A stretch of 5,750 nt of DNA from Acetobacteraceae bacterium (GTDB lineage: Bacteria > Pseudomonadota > Alphaproteobacteria > Acetobacterales > Acetobacteraceae), in contig JASHVB010000341.1 in the NCBI GenBank assembly GCA_030039695.1, positions 1-5,750 of the forward strand, in the 5' to 3' direction. Of the stretch, positions 1-5,330 are shown piece after piece. A program made the position numbers and the translations under genes. The first letter of the stretch is position 1, and each line of letters starts with the position of its first letter. The notes beneath the pieces were generated by a model. It did not search any database. It saw nothing but the letters and a program-made list of their open reading frames with translations, and had not been told where the DNA came from.

Positions 1-635
1 ACAACCGCAGCTGGAATTGCGGCGTGGAGGGACCAACGGATGACGTGGCGGTCGAGCAGCTACGGAACCAGCAGATAAAGAACTTCCTGACGGTGACCAT
101 GATGTCGCTGGGCGTTCCAATGTTTGTGATGGGCGACGAGGTGCGGCGCACACAATTGGGCAACAACAACGCCTATTGCCAGGACAACGAAATCAGCTGG
201 TTTGACTGGAAACTGGTCGAAAAGCATGCCGATTTGCATCGGTTCGTGACATTGCTCAACGCGCGACGGCTTCGGCGAGACGTGGAACACGAGCTGCGCC
301 GCATGAGCCTGAACCAACTGATCCGGTGTGCGACGAAGGCATGGCATGGGGTTAGGGTTGGGCAGCCGGATTGGGCGAACCAGTCTCATAGCCTGGCCTT
401 CGAGTTCGAGTTGCAGCGGCAACCCCTGCATGGCTATTTCATCATGAACGCGTACTGGGAGCTGCTCGACTTCGAGTTGCCGGCATCTGCCGTCTCATGG
501 CGCCGATGGATTGACACGTCACTGAAATCCCCCTTCGACATTGTCCCATGGCAGACAGCAGTCCCTCTTTCTGACCGTGTCTACCGCGCAGCCGGGCGCT
601 CGGTCGTGGTACTGTTTGATCAGGCACCGCTGTAA
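1..635 (+). CDS. glgX: Glycogen debranching enzyme GlgX, C-terminal part (5' end outside window)
   Basis: This is the C-terminal 210 residues of a GH13-family debranching enzyme (isoamylase type). It hydrolyses alpha-1,6 branches of phosphorylase-trimmed glycogen in the cytoplasm. The reading frame is open from position 3 and ends at TAA 633-635. The first residues read NRSWNCGVEGPTDD, and further on come GDEVRRTQLGNNNAYCQDNE and ISWFDW, all hallmark stretches of GlgX and TreX proteins. The usual C-terminal beta domain follows (GYFIMNAYWELLDFELP) and the protein ends RSVVVLFDQAPL. Full-length members have roughly 700 residues, so about one third is present; the catalytic GH13 Asp/Glu residues lie upstream of the window. 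The GTG at 24 is internal and is not the start. No terminator is visible after the stop, and the next sequence is a transposase remnant, so any following gene of a glycogen operon has been lost or lies elsewhere. The identification is firm. Confidence 0.95.
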   Translation, partial: NRSWNCGVEGPTDDVAVEQLRNQQIKNFLTVTMMSLGVPMFVMGDEVRRTQLGNNNAYCQDNEISWFDWKLVEKHADLHRFVTLLNARRLRRDVEHELRRMSLNQLIRCATKAWHGVRVGQPDWANQSHSLAFEFELQRQPLHGYFIMNAYWELLDFELPASAVSWRRWIDTSLKSPFDIVPWQTAVPLSDRVYRAAGRSVVVLFDQAPL

Positions 636-658
636 GCTAGCCAACCGCAAAGCAATCC

Positions 659-853
659 AGGGAGGATGTCCGGCAGGTCGGGCGGCTTGGCGCGCTGGCG
701 GCGATCTACGATGGAGCGAGGCGCAGCGAGGCGGCTGGGATCGGGGGTGCGACGCTGCAGGTGGTGCGAGACAGGGTGATGCGGTTCAACGCGTAGCGTC
801 CGGAGGGCTTCCTGGACCGCAAGGCAGCTGGCCAGCCGTCGCGATATCTCGTG
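659..853 (+). pseudogene. IS630-family transposase, N-terminal fragment with internal stop
   Basis: One forward frame (codons starting 659, 662 and so on) reads REDV, then RLGALAAIYDGARRSEAA, GIGGATLQVVRDRVMRFNA, an amber stop at 794-796, and RPEGFLDRKAAGQPSR. From memory of the family, intact IS630-type transposases begin with a helix-turn-helix segment close to LALAAIYDG.SRSEAARIGGVTLQ, followed by RDWV.RFNAEGPEGL.DRKAPGQPSRL. The stop replaces the Glu of NAEGP, which fits a single G-to-T change (GAG to TAG). Recognisable homology ends near 853. The DDE catalytic domain is absent and no terminal inverted repeats are visible, so this is a dead fragment about 65 codons long. It starts 24 bases after glgX, which suggests insertion and later decay at that boundary. 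Confidence 0.75.
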
Positions 854-975
854 GGCCAATGGGTTTTCTCTGCCTGTCGCTCCTGCTGATTCGCCCACCG
901 AATGGACAACTCGCGGTTGCTCGACGAGCGAATGGCTGACCCAAGCCCGGCTATGACAGCGGGGGTGAGGCCGCG

Positions 976-1110
976 TCACTCCAACGCGTCGTCGCGCAGC
1001 AGCGTGCGCAGGGCCTGTACGTCGGTTAGCGCGATACTGCGGTCGGACAGGCGCAGCCACCCGGCATCCCGCCAGTTGCCGAGAAGACGGTTGATGATTT
1101 CACTGGAACG
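976..1110 (-). pseudogene. Crp/Fnr-type regulator, C-terminal helix-turn-helix remnant
   Basis: The minus-strand frame ending at TGA (978-976) finishes with SEIINRLLGNWRDAGWLRL and SDRSIALTDVQALRTLL, a typical end of a Crp/Fnr-family regulator: the recognition helix (E.INRLL..W...GW), then the beta wing and a final helix. Upstream, the same frame no longer reads like this family. A neighbouring frame gives a short stretch (LAGFVTPLPFQ) that could be the preceding segment, so a frameshift or small deletion near 1110-1120 is likely. The cyclic-nucleotide-binding domain (about 150 residues) is missing; that space is taken by the YeiH remnant on the opposite strand. I infer a truncated, non-functional gene. 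An alternative is a chance resemblance in an open frame, because only about 43 residues match. Confidence 0.5.
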
Positions 1111-1183
1111 GCAGTGGCGTGACGAACCCCGCGAGGCCAAGGCGCACGTCATTGCCGGAGACAGTCCCGTGTCAGGCAAATAG

Positions 1184-1452
1184 CCATTACACAAGATGGT
1201 CCCCTGGTACATCGCGAGCTTCCTGGCTTTGGCTACGCTCCGCTCGGCCAATGTGATCCCGCACGCAATGCTGGGGCCACTATCCGCCGCAACCAGCCTC
1301 TTAACGATAATCTCAATGGCCGGCCTGGTCTCGGCACAGATCTTCGCGCGGTGGCGCATGCCGGCGGTCGCGTTACCGCTGCTGTGGCTCTGTCTTTGTT
1401 CGTCTTAGGGTGGATCGGCGTCGGGTTAATCCGCCTACTTGGTGTCGTATGA
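1184..1452 (+). pseudogene. YeiH-family putative sulfate exporter, C-terminal fragment with a frameshift
   Basis: Two overlapping forward frames join into the end of a YeiH-type (PF03601) integral membrane protein. The first frame, open from 1184, reads MVPWYIASFLALATLRSANV and IPHAMLGPLSAATSLLTIIS, then MAGL. At about 1326-1329 the match moves to the next frame: GLGTDLRAVAHAGGRVTAAV, ALSLFVLGWIGVGLIRLLGV, TGA at 1450-1452. Restoring one G in the short G run (CTGGTCTC to CTGGGTCTC) makes the whole stretch a single frame of about 86 residues, with the hydrophobic segments and the VDLRAL-like loop known from this family. Full-length members have about 340 residues with roughly ten membrane helices, so three quarters of the gene is missing. 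A TAG at 1181-1183 closes the frame upstream. The fragment cannot form a working transporter. Confidence 0.82.
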
Positions 1453-1511
1453 TCGCTTAGCCGCCGAACACTGGTGTCTCCAAGGACCACTAACAGACTC
1501 CACCCAACTGC

Positions 1512-1774
1512 CTAGCATAGCCGCGCCGTTCCAGACCTTCGTAGAGGGGCGGGGGGACTGCCGCCTTCCGTCGACACCGCCGCGGCATTGGCCTGGTGAC
1601 GCTCTCGATGGATGGCCAGAATGTCGATATTCACAGCCCGACCCGCAGGCCAACGATCACTATGCTTTGCGCGGTCGCTGGAATCGCAGGGTAGGCCGCC
1701 CAAAGCTTCGATTTTTCCGCCGCGAACTGGCCCATGCTCGAACTCCTCCCCCTCGGCCGTCGCGGGAGAGACAT
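1512..1774 (-). pseudogene. Possible phasin-like gene remnant with intact start signals
   Basis: On the minus strand an AGGAG (1785-1781) stands six bases before an ATG at 1774, a good start signal. The frame encodes 47 residues (starting MSLPRRPRGRSSSMGQFAAE) and stops at 1633-1631. The next frame continues at once with AVNIDILAIHRERHQANAAA and runs to about 1512. That second stretch weakly resembles the phasin pattern (V.D.D.L...QRKN.EAL..AN..AV) of polyhydroxyalkanoate granule proteins. If so, a one-base change near 1635 split the gene. The similarity is short and judged by eye. The alternative is a 47-residue hypothetical gene or non-coding sequence. It lies among other decayed genes, which favours a remnant. 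Confidence 0.28.
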
Positions 1775-2000
1775 GACATTCTCCTATTGAAATAGAAAAA
1801 AGATCAATTCATTGGTCCTCATATGTCGTATCTATGCCGCACTGACTCGCCGGTGTTGTCTGTAACCCGCTGGTATCACCGGGCGCTGTTGGCGACACGC
1901 TGCGAGCAATACGCCGTATCGCTGGGGGCTAGCAGCGGCGCTGAACACATGGACAGAACGCCGCGAGGGTGAATGACCACACGTACCGGCAACTAGGAGA

Positions 2001-2025
2001 GTCGCCTCGGGAGGGGCGGCTTTTT
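2001..2025 (+). terminator. Rho-independent terminator, not preceded by a visible gene
   Basis: GTCGCCTC (2001-2008) pairs with GGGGCGGC (2013-2020) over eight pairs including two G-U pairs. The loop is GGGA and the stem is followed directly by TTTTT (2021-2025). Stem, tetraloop and U tract all fit an intrinsic terminator on the plus strand. There is no matching U tract for the minus strand. It sits 68 bases before the start of the first exported-protein gene, so it either ends an unseen upstream transcript or acts as an attenuator in that gene's leader. Confidence 0.75.
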
Positions 2026-2049
2026 CTGCCTGACTCAACAATTTTACTA

Positions 2050-2059
2050 CCAGCGCTGG
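2050..2059. promoter_or_regulatory. 10-bp perfect palindrome upstream of the exported-protein genes
   Basis: CCAGCGCTGG is perfectly self-complementary and lies 34 bases before the ATG at 2094, between the terminator and the gene. The position would suit an operator. A palindrome this short can arise by chance, and no clear -35/-10 pair was found around it. Confidence 0.2.
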
Positions 2060-2093
2060 ACGTTATGCACGCCGGTCATTCTGGGAAGTTTCT

Positions 2094-2591
2094 ATGTTTC
2101 GCACATCAACGGTTATTGTTGTGCTGGCGGTGTGTGGTGTGCTGGGCGGGACGTCGCATGCCCAAGGTGTCGGGATGTCCACCGTTGACAACACCCATCA
2201 CACCGGCATGCGGGAACGCCTCGTGCGTCCCGGCGTAACCACCTTGAGCGCTGCCAAGTCCTACCTTGAGGGCGTGACTGTCGCGCGGGAGGCCGCGTGG
2301 AGTGACGTCCACTGGACGGCCTCCGGAGAACACTACCTCGTGGGGTGCTACCATGCGGGGGCCGATGACGTGGCGGTTAATCCTGAGTGTACCCGAGATG
2401 CATGCCTGGAGGCCGTTGGCTTCGCGGTGCAGCACGGCTTCCGCGTCGTGTCCGGCAATGAGGCATCACTCGCCTACGCGCCTGTGGCGCCGGATCTGGG
2501 CGGGGGCCGCCTCCGCAAATGGACGGCGCTTTCTGCACCGCAATTCACTTCGCGATACAGCCGGCGGATGCTATGGCTCACGTCCCCGTGA
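2094..2591 (+). CDS. Exported protein of unknown function (165 residues)
   Basis: I do not recognise the family. The N-terminus is a clear Sec signal peptide: a short basic start (MFRTS), a hydrophobic core (about residues 7-19) and GGTSHAQG, with likely cleavage after Ala23. The mature part of about 142 residues is soluble, has no membrane helix, and carries three cysteines (85, 99 and 104) in VGCYHAGADD, NPECTRDACLEAV. Cys99 and Cys104 could form a disulfide in the periplasm. Trp69 and Trp74 lie in a polar stretch (AWSDVHWTASGEHY). The C-terminus is basic and ends RRMLWLTSP. The start at 2094 is chosen for the signal peptide; its Shine-Dalgarno (GGGAAG, 2083-2088) is modest. The next gene begins 11 bases after the stop, has its own signal peptide and a good ribosome binding site, so the two are probably co-transcribed. 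No frameshift is needed. Confidence 0.7.
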   Translation: MFRTSTVIVVLAVCGVLGGTSHAQGVGMSTVDNTHHTGMRERLVRPGVTTLSAAKSYLEGVTVAREAAWSDVHWTASGEHYLVGCYHAGADDVAVNPECTRDACLEAVGFAVQHGFRVVSGNEASLAYAPVAPDLGGGRLRKWTALSAPQFTSRYSRRMLWLTSP

Positions 2592-2602
2592 GAGGATGCT
2601 TA

Positions 2603-2950
2603 ATGCGAAGATTGATGCTCGCCGCCGCGGTGGCTCTAGCGGCGCTTGGTGGGACAGCGCACGCCGCCAGGACCTATACCGTGCTTGGGACTGGTCTGGC
2701 CAGGACTTGCCATCAGTGGAACGAGAACGTCACCGGGACCACTGCTCTCAGTGTAGAGGGTGTGGCCCTTGTCAACTGGGCCACAGGATTTGTGTCTGGT
2801 GCCGGGTTCTTTGGCTCCACTGACCCAGGTGCTGGGATGACCCCAGCCTCGCTGGAAGAATGGATCGGCGGCTATTGTTCGGCCCATCCTGAGGACAACC
2901 TCGCAACCGCCGCTGCGGCTTTCGTCAATTCCACCCTTGCCCGGCAATAG
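2603..2950 (+). CDS. Small exported protein, two-cysteine family (115 residues)
   Basis: The start at 2603 is fixed by GAGAGGA (2590-2596), six bases upstream and overlapping the stop of the preceding gene, and by the signal peptide MRRLMLAAAVALAALGGTAH, with cleavage near Ala21-Ala22. The mature protein of about 94 residues starts RTYTVLGTGLARTCHQW and has cysteines at 36 and 92 that could pair in the periplasm. The middle (residues 53-71) is small and hydrophobic (ALVNWATGFVSGAGFFG). The end has the pattern LEEWIGGYCSAHPEDNLATA. From memory, many proteobacterial hypothetical proteins share the layout Y.VLGTG...C..W, a GY..G segment, W...YC..NP.D.L..A; some are annotated near HdeA or Rap1a/Tai immunity proteins. 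That link is tentative and gives no function. No toxin or secretion gene lies nearby. The gene ends convergently with the GTPase gene, with 65 bases between. Confidence 0.8.
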   Translation: MRRLMLAAAVALAALGGTAHAARTYTVLGTGLARTCHQWNENVTGTTALSVEGVALVNWATGFVSGAGFFGSTDPGAGMTPASLEEWIGGYCSAHPEDNLATAAAAFVNSTLARQ

Positions 2951-2955
2951 GAGAA

Positions 2956-2981
2956 CAGGCAGCACCGCGGGCCTCTGCCTG
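2956..2981 (+). terminator. Hairpin after the two exported-protein genes
   Basis: CAGGCAG (2956-2962) and CTGCCTG (2975-2981) are perfect 7-bp arms with a 12-base loop, starting five bases after the stop at 2950. There is no T tract, so it is not a classical intrinsic terminator. The position between convergent genes suggests a 3'-end structure that protects or ends both transcripts. Confidence 0.35.
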
Positions 2982-3015
2982 CAGCGGGTCGAGAGCGGTT
3001 ATCCTACAGGCGCTG

Positions 3016-4071
3016 TCAGTCCGTCACTGCCTGTTTCTGCGCCGACCAAGTTTCCTCGACCTCAGCGCGCTCGAGACCGCGGGTGATGAATACGATGCGG
3101 GATCGCCGATCGTTGTCCGGCCAGGCTTTCAACTGCACCGGCGGATGGAACACGTGGTGCACGCCATGGATCACGACCGGCAGCGCCTCGTCTTGCAGGT
3201 GCAGAAGCCCCTTCACGCGCAACAGATCCTCGCCGCGCTCCTGCCGCAGCATCATCAACCAGTCGGAAACCGACTGCCACGACAGCGGGTCTTCGAACGT
3301 AAGACAGAACGAGCGGATGCCGCTCGCATGATGCGCCTCCGCCGCCTCGTCGTGGTCGTGCACGTTCGCGTGATGCTCGTGCCGTTCCGGGCGCAGCCAA
3401 GCCTGCACGTCCGGCATCTTGCGCGCCGGATCGAACAGCGCGGCGCCGAACAACCGATCAGGCGCCACCTCGCCATGCGCCGCCCTCATCACGGTCGCGC
3501 CGGGATTGAGCCGCGACAGCTGGCCCTCCAACTCGGCAGCGCTCCCGCCGTCGACCAGGTCGGTCTTGGTCAGCAACAGCCGGTCGGCGATCGCTACCTG
3601 CTTCACGGCTTCCACATGTTCATCGAGCTGCCGCCGGGCATTCGTCGCGTCGACGGTCGTCACAACCGCATCAAGCCGCAGAAAATGGCTCACCAGTGGA
3701 TTGTTCAGTAGCATCTGCATAATGGGTGCTGGATCGGCCAAGCCGGTTGTCTCTAGGAGCACGCGCCGAAACGGCGGCACCTCGCCCTTGTCGCGCCGCA
3801 TCAGCAACCCGCGCAGCGTGGCCTCCAGATCGCTGCGCAGCGTACAGCAGACGCAGCCGCTAGCCATGATCGCGACTTCGCCGTCGAGCGTCTCGACCAG
3901 CAGGTGATCCAAGCCGACCTCGCCCCACTCGTTGATGATAACGGCGCTGTCTGACATGTCGGGATCGCGCAGGAGTCGGTTGAGCAACGTCGTCTTACCG
4001 CTCCCCAGGAAACCAGTGATCACTGATACGGGTAGACGGCTGGCCGACTTGTCGTGTTCGAAAAGATTCAT
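3016..4071 (-). CDS. COG0523 (CobW/G3E-family) GTPase, putative metal chaperone
   Basis: A 351-residue cytoplasmic GTPase. Motifs in order: P-loop GFLGSGKT (20-27), INEWGEVGLDH (46-56), the metal-binding CXCC motif CVCC (73-76), ETTGLADP (107-114, Walker B region) and TKTD (168-171, guanine specificity). A histidine-rich linker (231-248; seven His in HEHHANVHDHDEAAEAHH) leads into the C-terminal CobW_C domain (about 252-340). Family members use GTP to deliver or balance metals such as zinc or cobalt, or serve nitrile hydratase; the His-rich linker supports metal binding but does not name the metal. I chose ATG 4071 because MNLFEHDKSASRLPVSVITG is the usual family N-terminus just before the P-loop. 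The frame stays open 114 codons further, but that part is Arg/Pro-rich and overlaps the divergent hydrolase gene. The Shine-Dalgarno is weak (GGGA). No cobalamin genes are adjacent, so the symbol cobW is not used. Confidence 0.93.
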   Translation of the reverse strand: MNLFEHDKSASRLPVSVITGFLGSGKTTLLNRLLRDPDMSDSAVIINEWGEVGLDHLLVETLDGEVAIMASGCVCCTLRSDLEATLRGLLMRRDKGEVPPFRRVLLETTGLADPAPIMQMLLNNPLVSHFLRLDAVVTTVDATNARRQLDEHVEAVKQVAIADRLLLTKTDLVDGGSAAELEGQLSRLNPGATVMRAAHGEVAPDRLFGAALFDPARKMPDVQAWLRPERHEHHANVHDHDEAAEAHHASGIRSFCLTFEDPLSWQSVSDWLMMLRQERGEDLLRVKGLLHLQDEALPVVIHGVHHVFHPPVQLKAWPDNDRRSRIVFITRGLERAEVEETWSAQKQAVTD

Positions 4072-4096
4072 GGCGGATTCCCAGCTCGGTTCAACA

Positions 4097-4108
4097 TATT
4101 TGAAAATA
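4097..4108. promoter_or_regulatory. 12-bp AT-rich palindrome over the hydrolase -35 box
   Basis: TATTTGAAAATA is an inverted repeat with a two-base centre, inside the divergent gap and overlapping the plus-strand -35 box at 4100-4105. A protein bound here could block the hydrolase promoter and affect the GTPase gene. It does not match the Zur box pattern I know, so no regulator is assigned. Confidence 0.25.
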
Positions 4109-4128
4109 ACTCTAGCACGTGCGATAAT
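4100..4128 (+). promoter_or_regulatory. Sigma70-type promoter for the cyclase-family hydrolase
   Basis: TTGAAA (4100-4105) and GATAAT (4123-4128) each match the consensus at five of six positions, with the ideal 17-base spacing. Transcription would begin near 4135, giving a leader of about 70 bases before the ATG at 4204. It is the best promoter in the window and faces the intact hydrolase gene. Confidence 0.65.
4115..4122. promoter_or_regulatory. 8-bp palindrome in the promoter spacer
   Basis: GCACGTGC is perfectly self-complementary and touches the -10 box at 4123. The position suits repressor binding, but the site is short and could be chance. Confidence 0.2.
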
Positions 4129-4144
4129 CCGTCGCATCCCGGCG

Positions 4145-4166
4145 GCGTCCGGGTTTGTCCGGACGC
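4145..4166 (+). promoter_or_regulatory. Hairpin in the hydrolase leader
   Basis: GCGTCCGG (4145-4152) and CCGGACGC (4159-4166) are perfect 8-bp arms around GTTTGT. It would form a stable hairpin about ten bases after the predicted transcription start, or serve as a dyad operator. No T tract follows. The ribosome binding site at 4190-4194 is outside the stem. Confidence 0.4.
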
Positions 4167-4203
4167 GGGCGTAGGGGTCGGGCAAACGCGGAGGGAACGG
4201 ATC

Positions 4204-5259
4204 ATGGATCGTGACACGGGGCTGCCGCAAGGCGATCGCCGCAACTTCCTGAAAACTGCGGGCCTTGGAGCGGCGGGGATGGTTGCGGGAGGGACCGGCC
4301 ACGGTTCGTGGACCGCGGCGGCGGCAGAGACGCGCGCGATGCCGCGCCTGTCGGACCAGAAATGGTGGCCGTCCAAGTGGGGTGCGGGCGACGAGGCCGG
4401 TTCCACCAACCACTGCACGCCGCAGAAGGTGCTGGACACCGTCAAGTACATCCAGGACGGCAAGATGTACAAGCTTGCGCGGAACTACGAGCAGGCAATG
4501 CCGTGCTTTGGCAAGCGTTCCTTCATGCTGCGCATGCCGAGTTCGCCGACCGGTGGCCCGTTCGGCCAGAATATGCTAGTCTACAACGACGAATATGTGG
4601 CAACCGAAATCGGCCAGACCGGCACGCAATTCGACGGGCTCGGTCATATTGGCATTCAGCTCGGCAATGATGGCGACAAGTCCCAGATGTACTTCTACAA
4701 CGGCCATACCATGGCGGAGATGGCCGATCCGTATGGCCTCAAGAAACTGGGTGTTGAGAAGCTGAAGCCGATATTCACCCGTGGGCACTTGGTGGACATC
4801 GAGGCGGTGAAGGGCCGCATGATGGATGCGGGCGAGGAGATCACGGTGGCCGATATCCGCGCCGCGCTGGCCAAGCAGAATATGCAGGAAAGCGACATCA
4901 AGCCCGGCGACGCCATCTTCTACAATACCGGTTGGGGTCGGCTGTGGCTGAAGAACAACGATCGCTTCAACAGTGGCGAGCCCGGACAGGGTCTGGAGGT
5001 GGCGCGTTGGGTGGCCGAGAAGGATCTCTCTCTGACGGGCGCGGATACTTGGGCCGTCGAGGTCGTGCCCAATCCCGATAAGGGTCTTGTATTCCCCTGC
5101 CACCAGGAACTGCAGACCAAGCTGGGTATCGTCAACCACGAGAACCTGGTGTTCGACGAACTGATCGCCGACAAGAAATACCAGTTTGTGTTCATCTTCG
5201 CGCCGACGCCGGTCAAGGGTGCCACCGGTTCGAATGGCTGCCCGATCGCGGTCACTTGA
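4204..5259 (+). CDS. Tat-exported cyclase-family (kynurenine formamidase-like) hydrolase
   Basis: A 351-residue member of the PF04199 cyclase family, which contains metal-dependent hydrolases such as kynurenine formamidase and isatin hydrolase; the substrate here is unknown. The start at 4204 follows GGAGG (4190-4194, nine bases away). Residues 12-17, RRNFLK, are a twin-arginine motif, followed by a hydrophobic segment and AAAAE (cleavage near 41), so the protein should be exported folded to the periplasm. WGAGDEAGSTN (59-69) is a family hallmark. The metal motif, usually HXGTHXDXXXH, reads QTGTQFDGLGH (138-148): Asp144 and His148 are kept but both leading histidines are glutamine. His300 and Glu313 in the conserved end (PCHQELQTKLGIVNHENL) are present. 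The length suits the longer Tat-bearing branch. Divergent from the COG0523 GTPase gene and followed by a nested repeat; apparently monocistronic. Family assignment is firm, activity is not. Confidence 0.9.
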   Translation: MDRDTGLPQGDRRNFLKTAGLGAAGMVAGGTGHGSWTAAAAETRAMPRLSDQKWWPSKWGAGDEAGSTNHCTPQKVLDTVKYIQDGKMYKLARNYEQAMPCFGKRSFMLRMPSSPTGGPFGQNMLVYNDEYVATEIGQTGTQFDGLGHIGIQLGNDGDKSQMYFYNGHTMAEMADPYGLKKLGVEKLKPIFTRGHLVDIEAVKGRMMDAGEEITVADIRAALAKQNMQESDIKPGDAIFYNTGWGRLWLKNNDRFNSGEPGQGLEVARWVAEKDLSLTGADTWAVEVVPNPDKGLVFPCHQELQTKLGIVNHENLVFDELIADKKYQFVFIFAPTPVKGATGSNGCPIAVT

Positions 5260-5276
5260 GCTGCGGATTTCGATCA

Positions 5277-5330
5277 GGGCGGGTTCATAGTTGCATCGTG
5301 GGGCAACTGCCGATGGACATGAACCCGCCC
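5277..5330. repeat. Nested inverted repeat after the hydrolase gene
   Basis: GGGCGGGTTCAT (5277-5288) and ATGAACCCGCCC (5319-5330) are perfect 12-bp arms. Directly inside the left arm, AGTTGC (5289-5294) pairs with GCAACT (5303-5308), leaving an 8-base loop and a 10-base bulge before the right outer arm. The whole folds into an 18-bp two-part hairpin starting 17 bases after the hydrolase stop. There is no T tract on either side. It may end or protect the mRNA, or be a mobile palindromic repeat. Confidence 0.75.

Larger units (their letters stand above)
1775..2093. other. Gene-free stretch containing an orphan terminator
   Basis: No convincing coding frame is visible on either strand. The stretch begins with an A-rich patch (around 1787-1810) that could be the promoter region of the minus-strand remnant before it, then turns GC-rich. 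Its only clear element is the Rho-independent terminator at 2001-2025, followed by a 10-bp palindrome at 2050-2059 and the start region of the first exported-protein gene. Because the terminator faces right and no plus-strand gene lies just upstream, a small RNA or a long attenuated leader could occupy part of this stretch. I found no sigma70 promoter of good quality for it. Confidence 0.5.

Noticed and set aside
541..1060. Long open frames on both strands over the IS630 remnant (541-939 plus, 620-1060 minus)
   Set aside because: They are out of frame with the recognisable transposase sequence, are low in plausibility, and one overlaps the end of glgX.
1439..1795. 118-codon plus-strand frame in the graveyard
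   Set aside because: Pro/Arg-rich with no family signal, no ribosome binding site recognised, and it begins inside the YeiH remnant.
2519..2602. Earlier start for the second exported protein
   Set aside because: It would bury the signal peptide 28 residues inside the protein and overlap the first gene; the start at 2603 has a good ribosome binding site.
2302..2823. 173-codon plus-strand frame spanning both exported-protein genes
   Set aside because: No signal peptide or family match; Arg/Cys/Trp-rich as expected for a wrong frame of the two real genes.
3145..3711. 188-codon plus-strand frame inside the GTPase gene
   Set aside because: Arg/His/Gln-rich antisense shadow of a clearly identified gene.
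4072..4413. 114-codon upstream extension of the COG0523 GTPase gene
   Set aside because: Arg/Pro-rich, overlaps the promoter and start of the divergent hydrolase gene, and family proteins begin just before the P-loop, at 4071.
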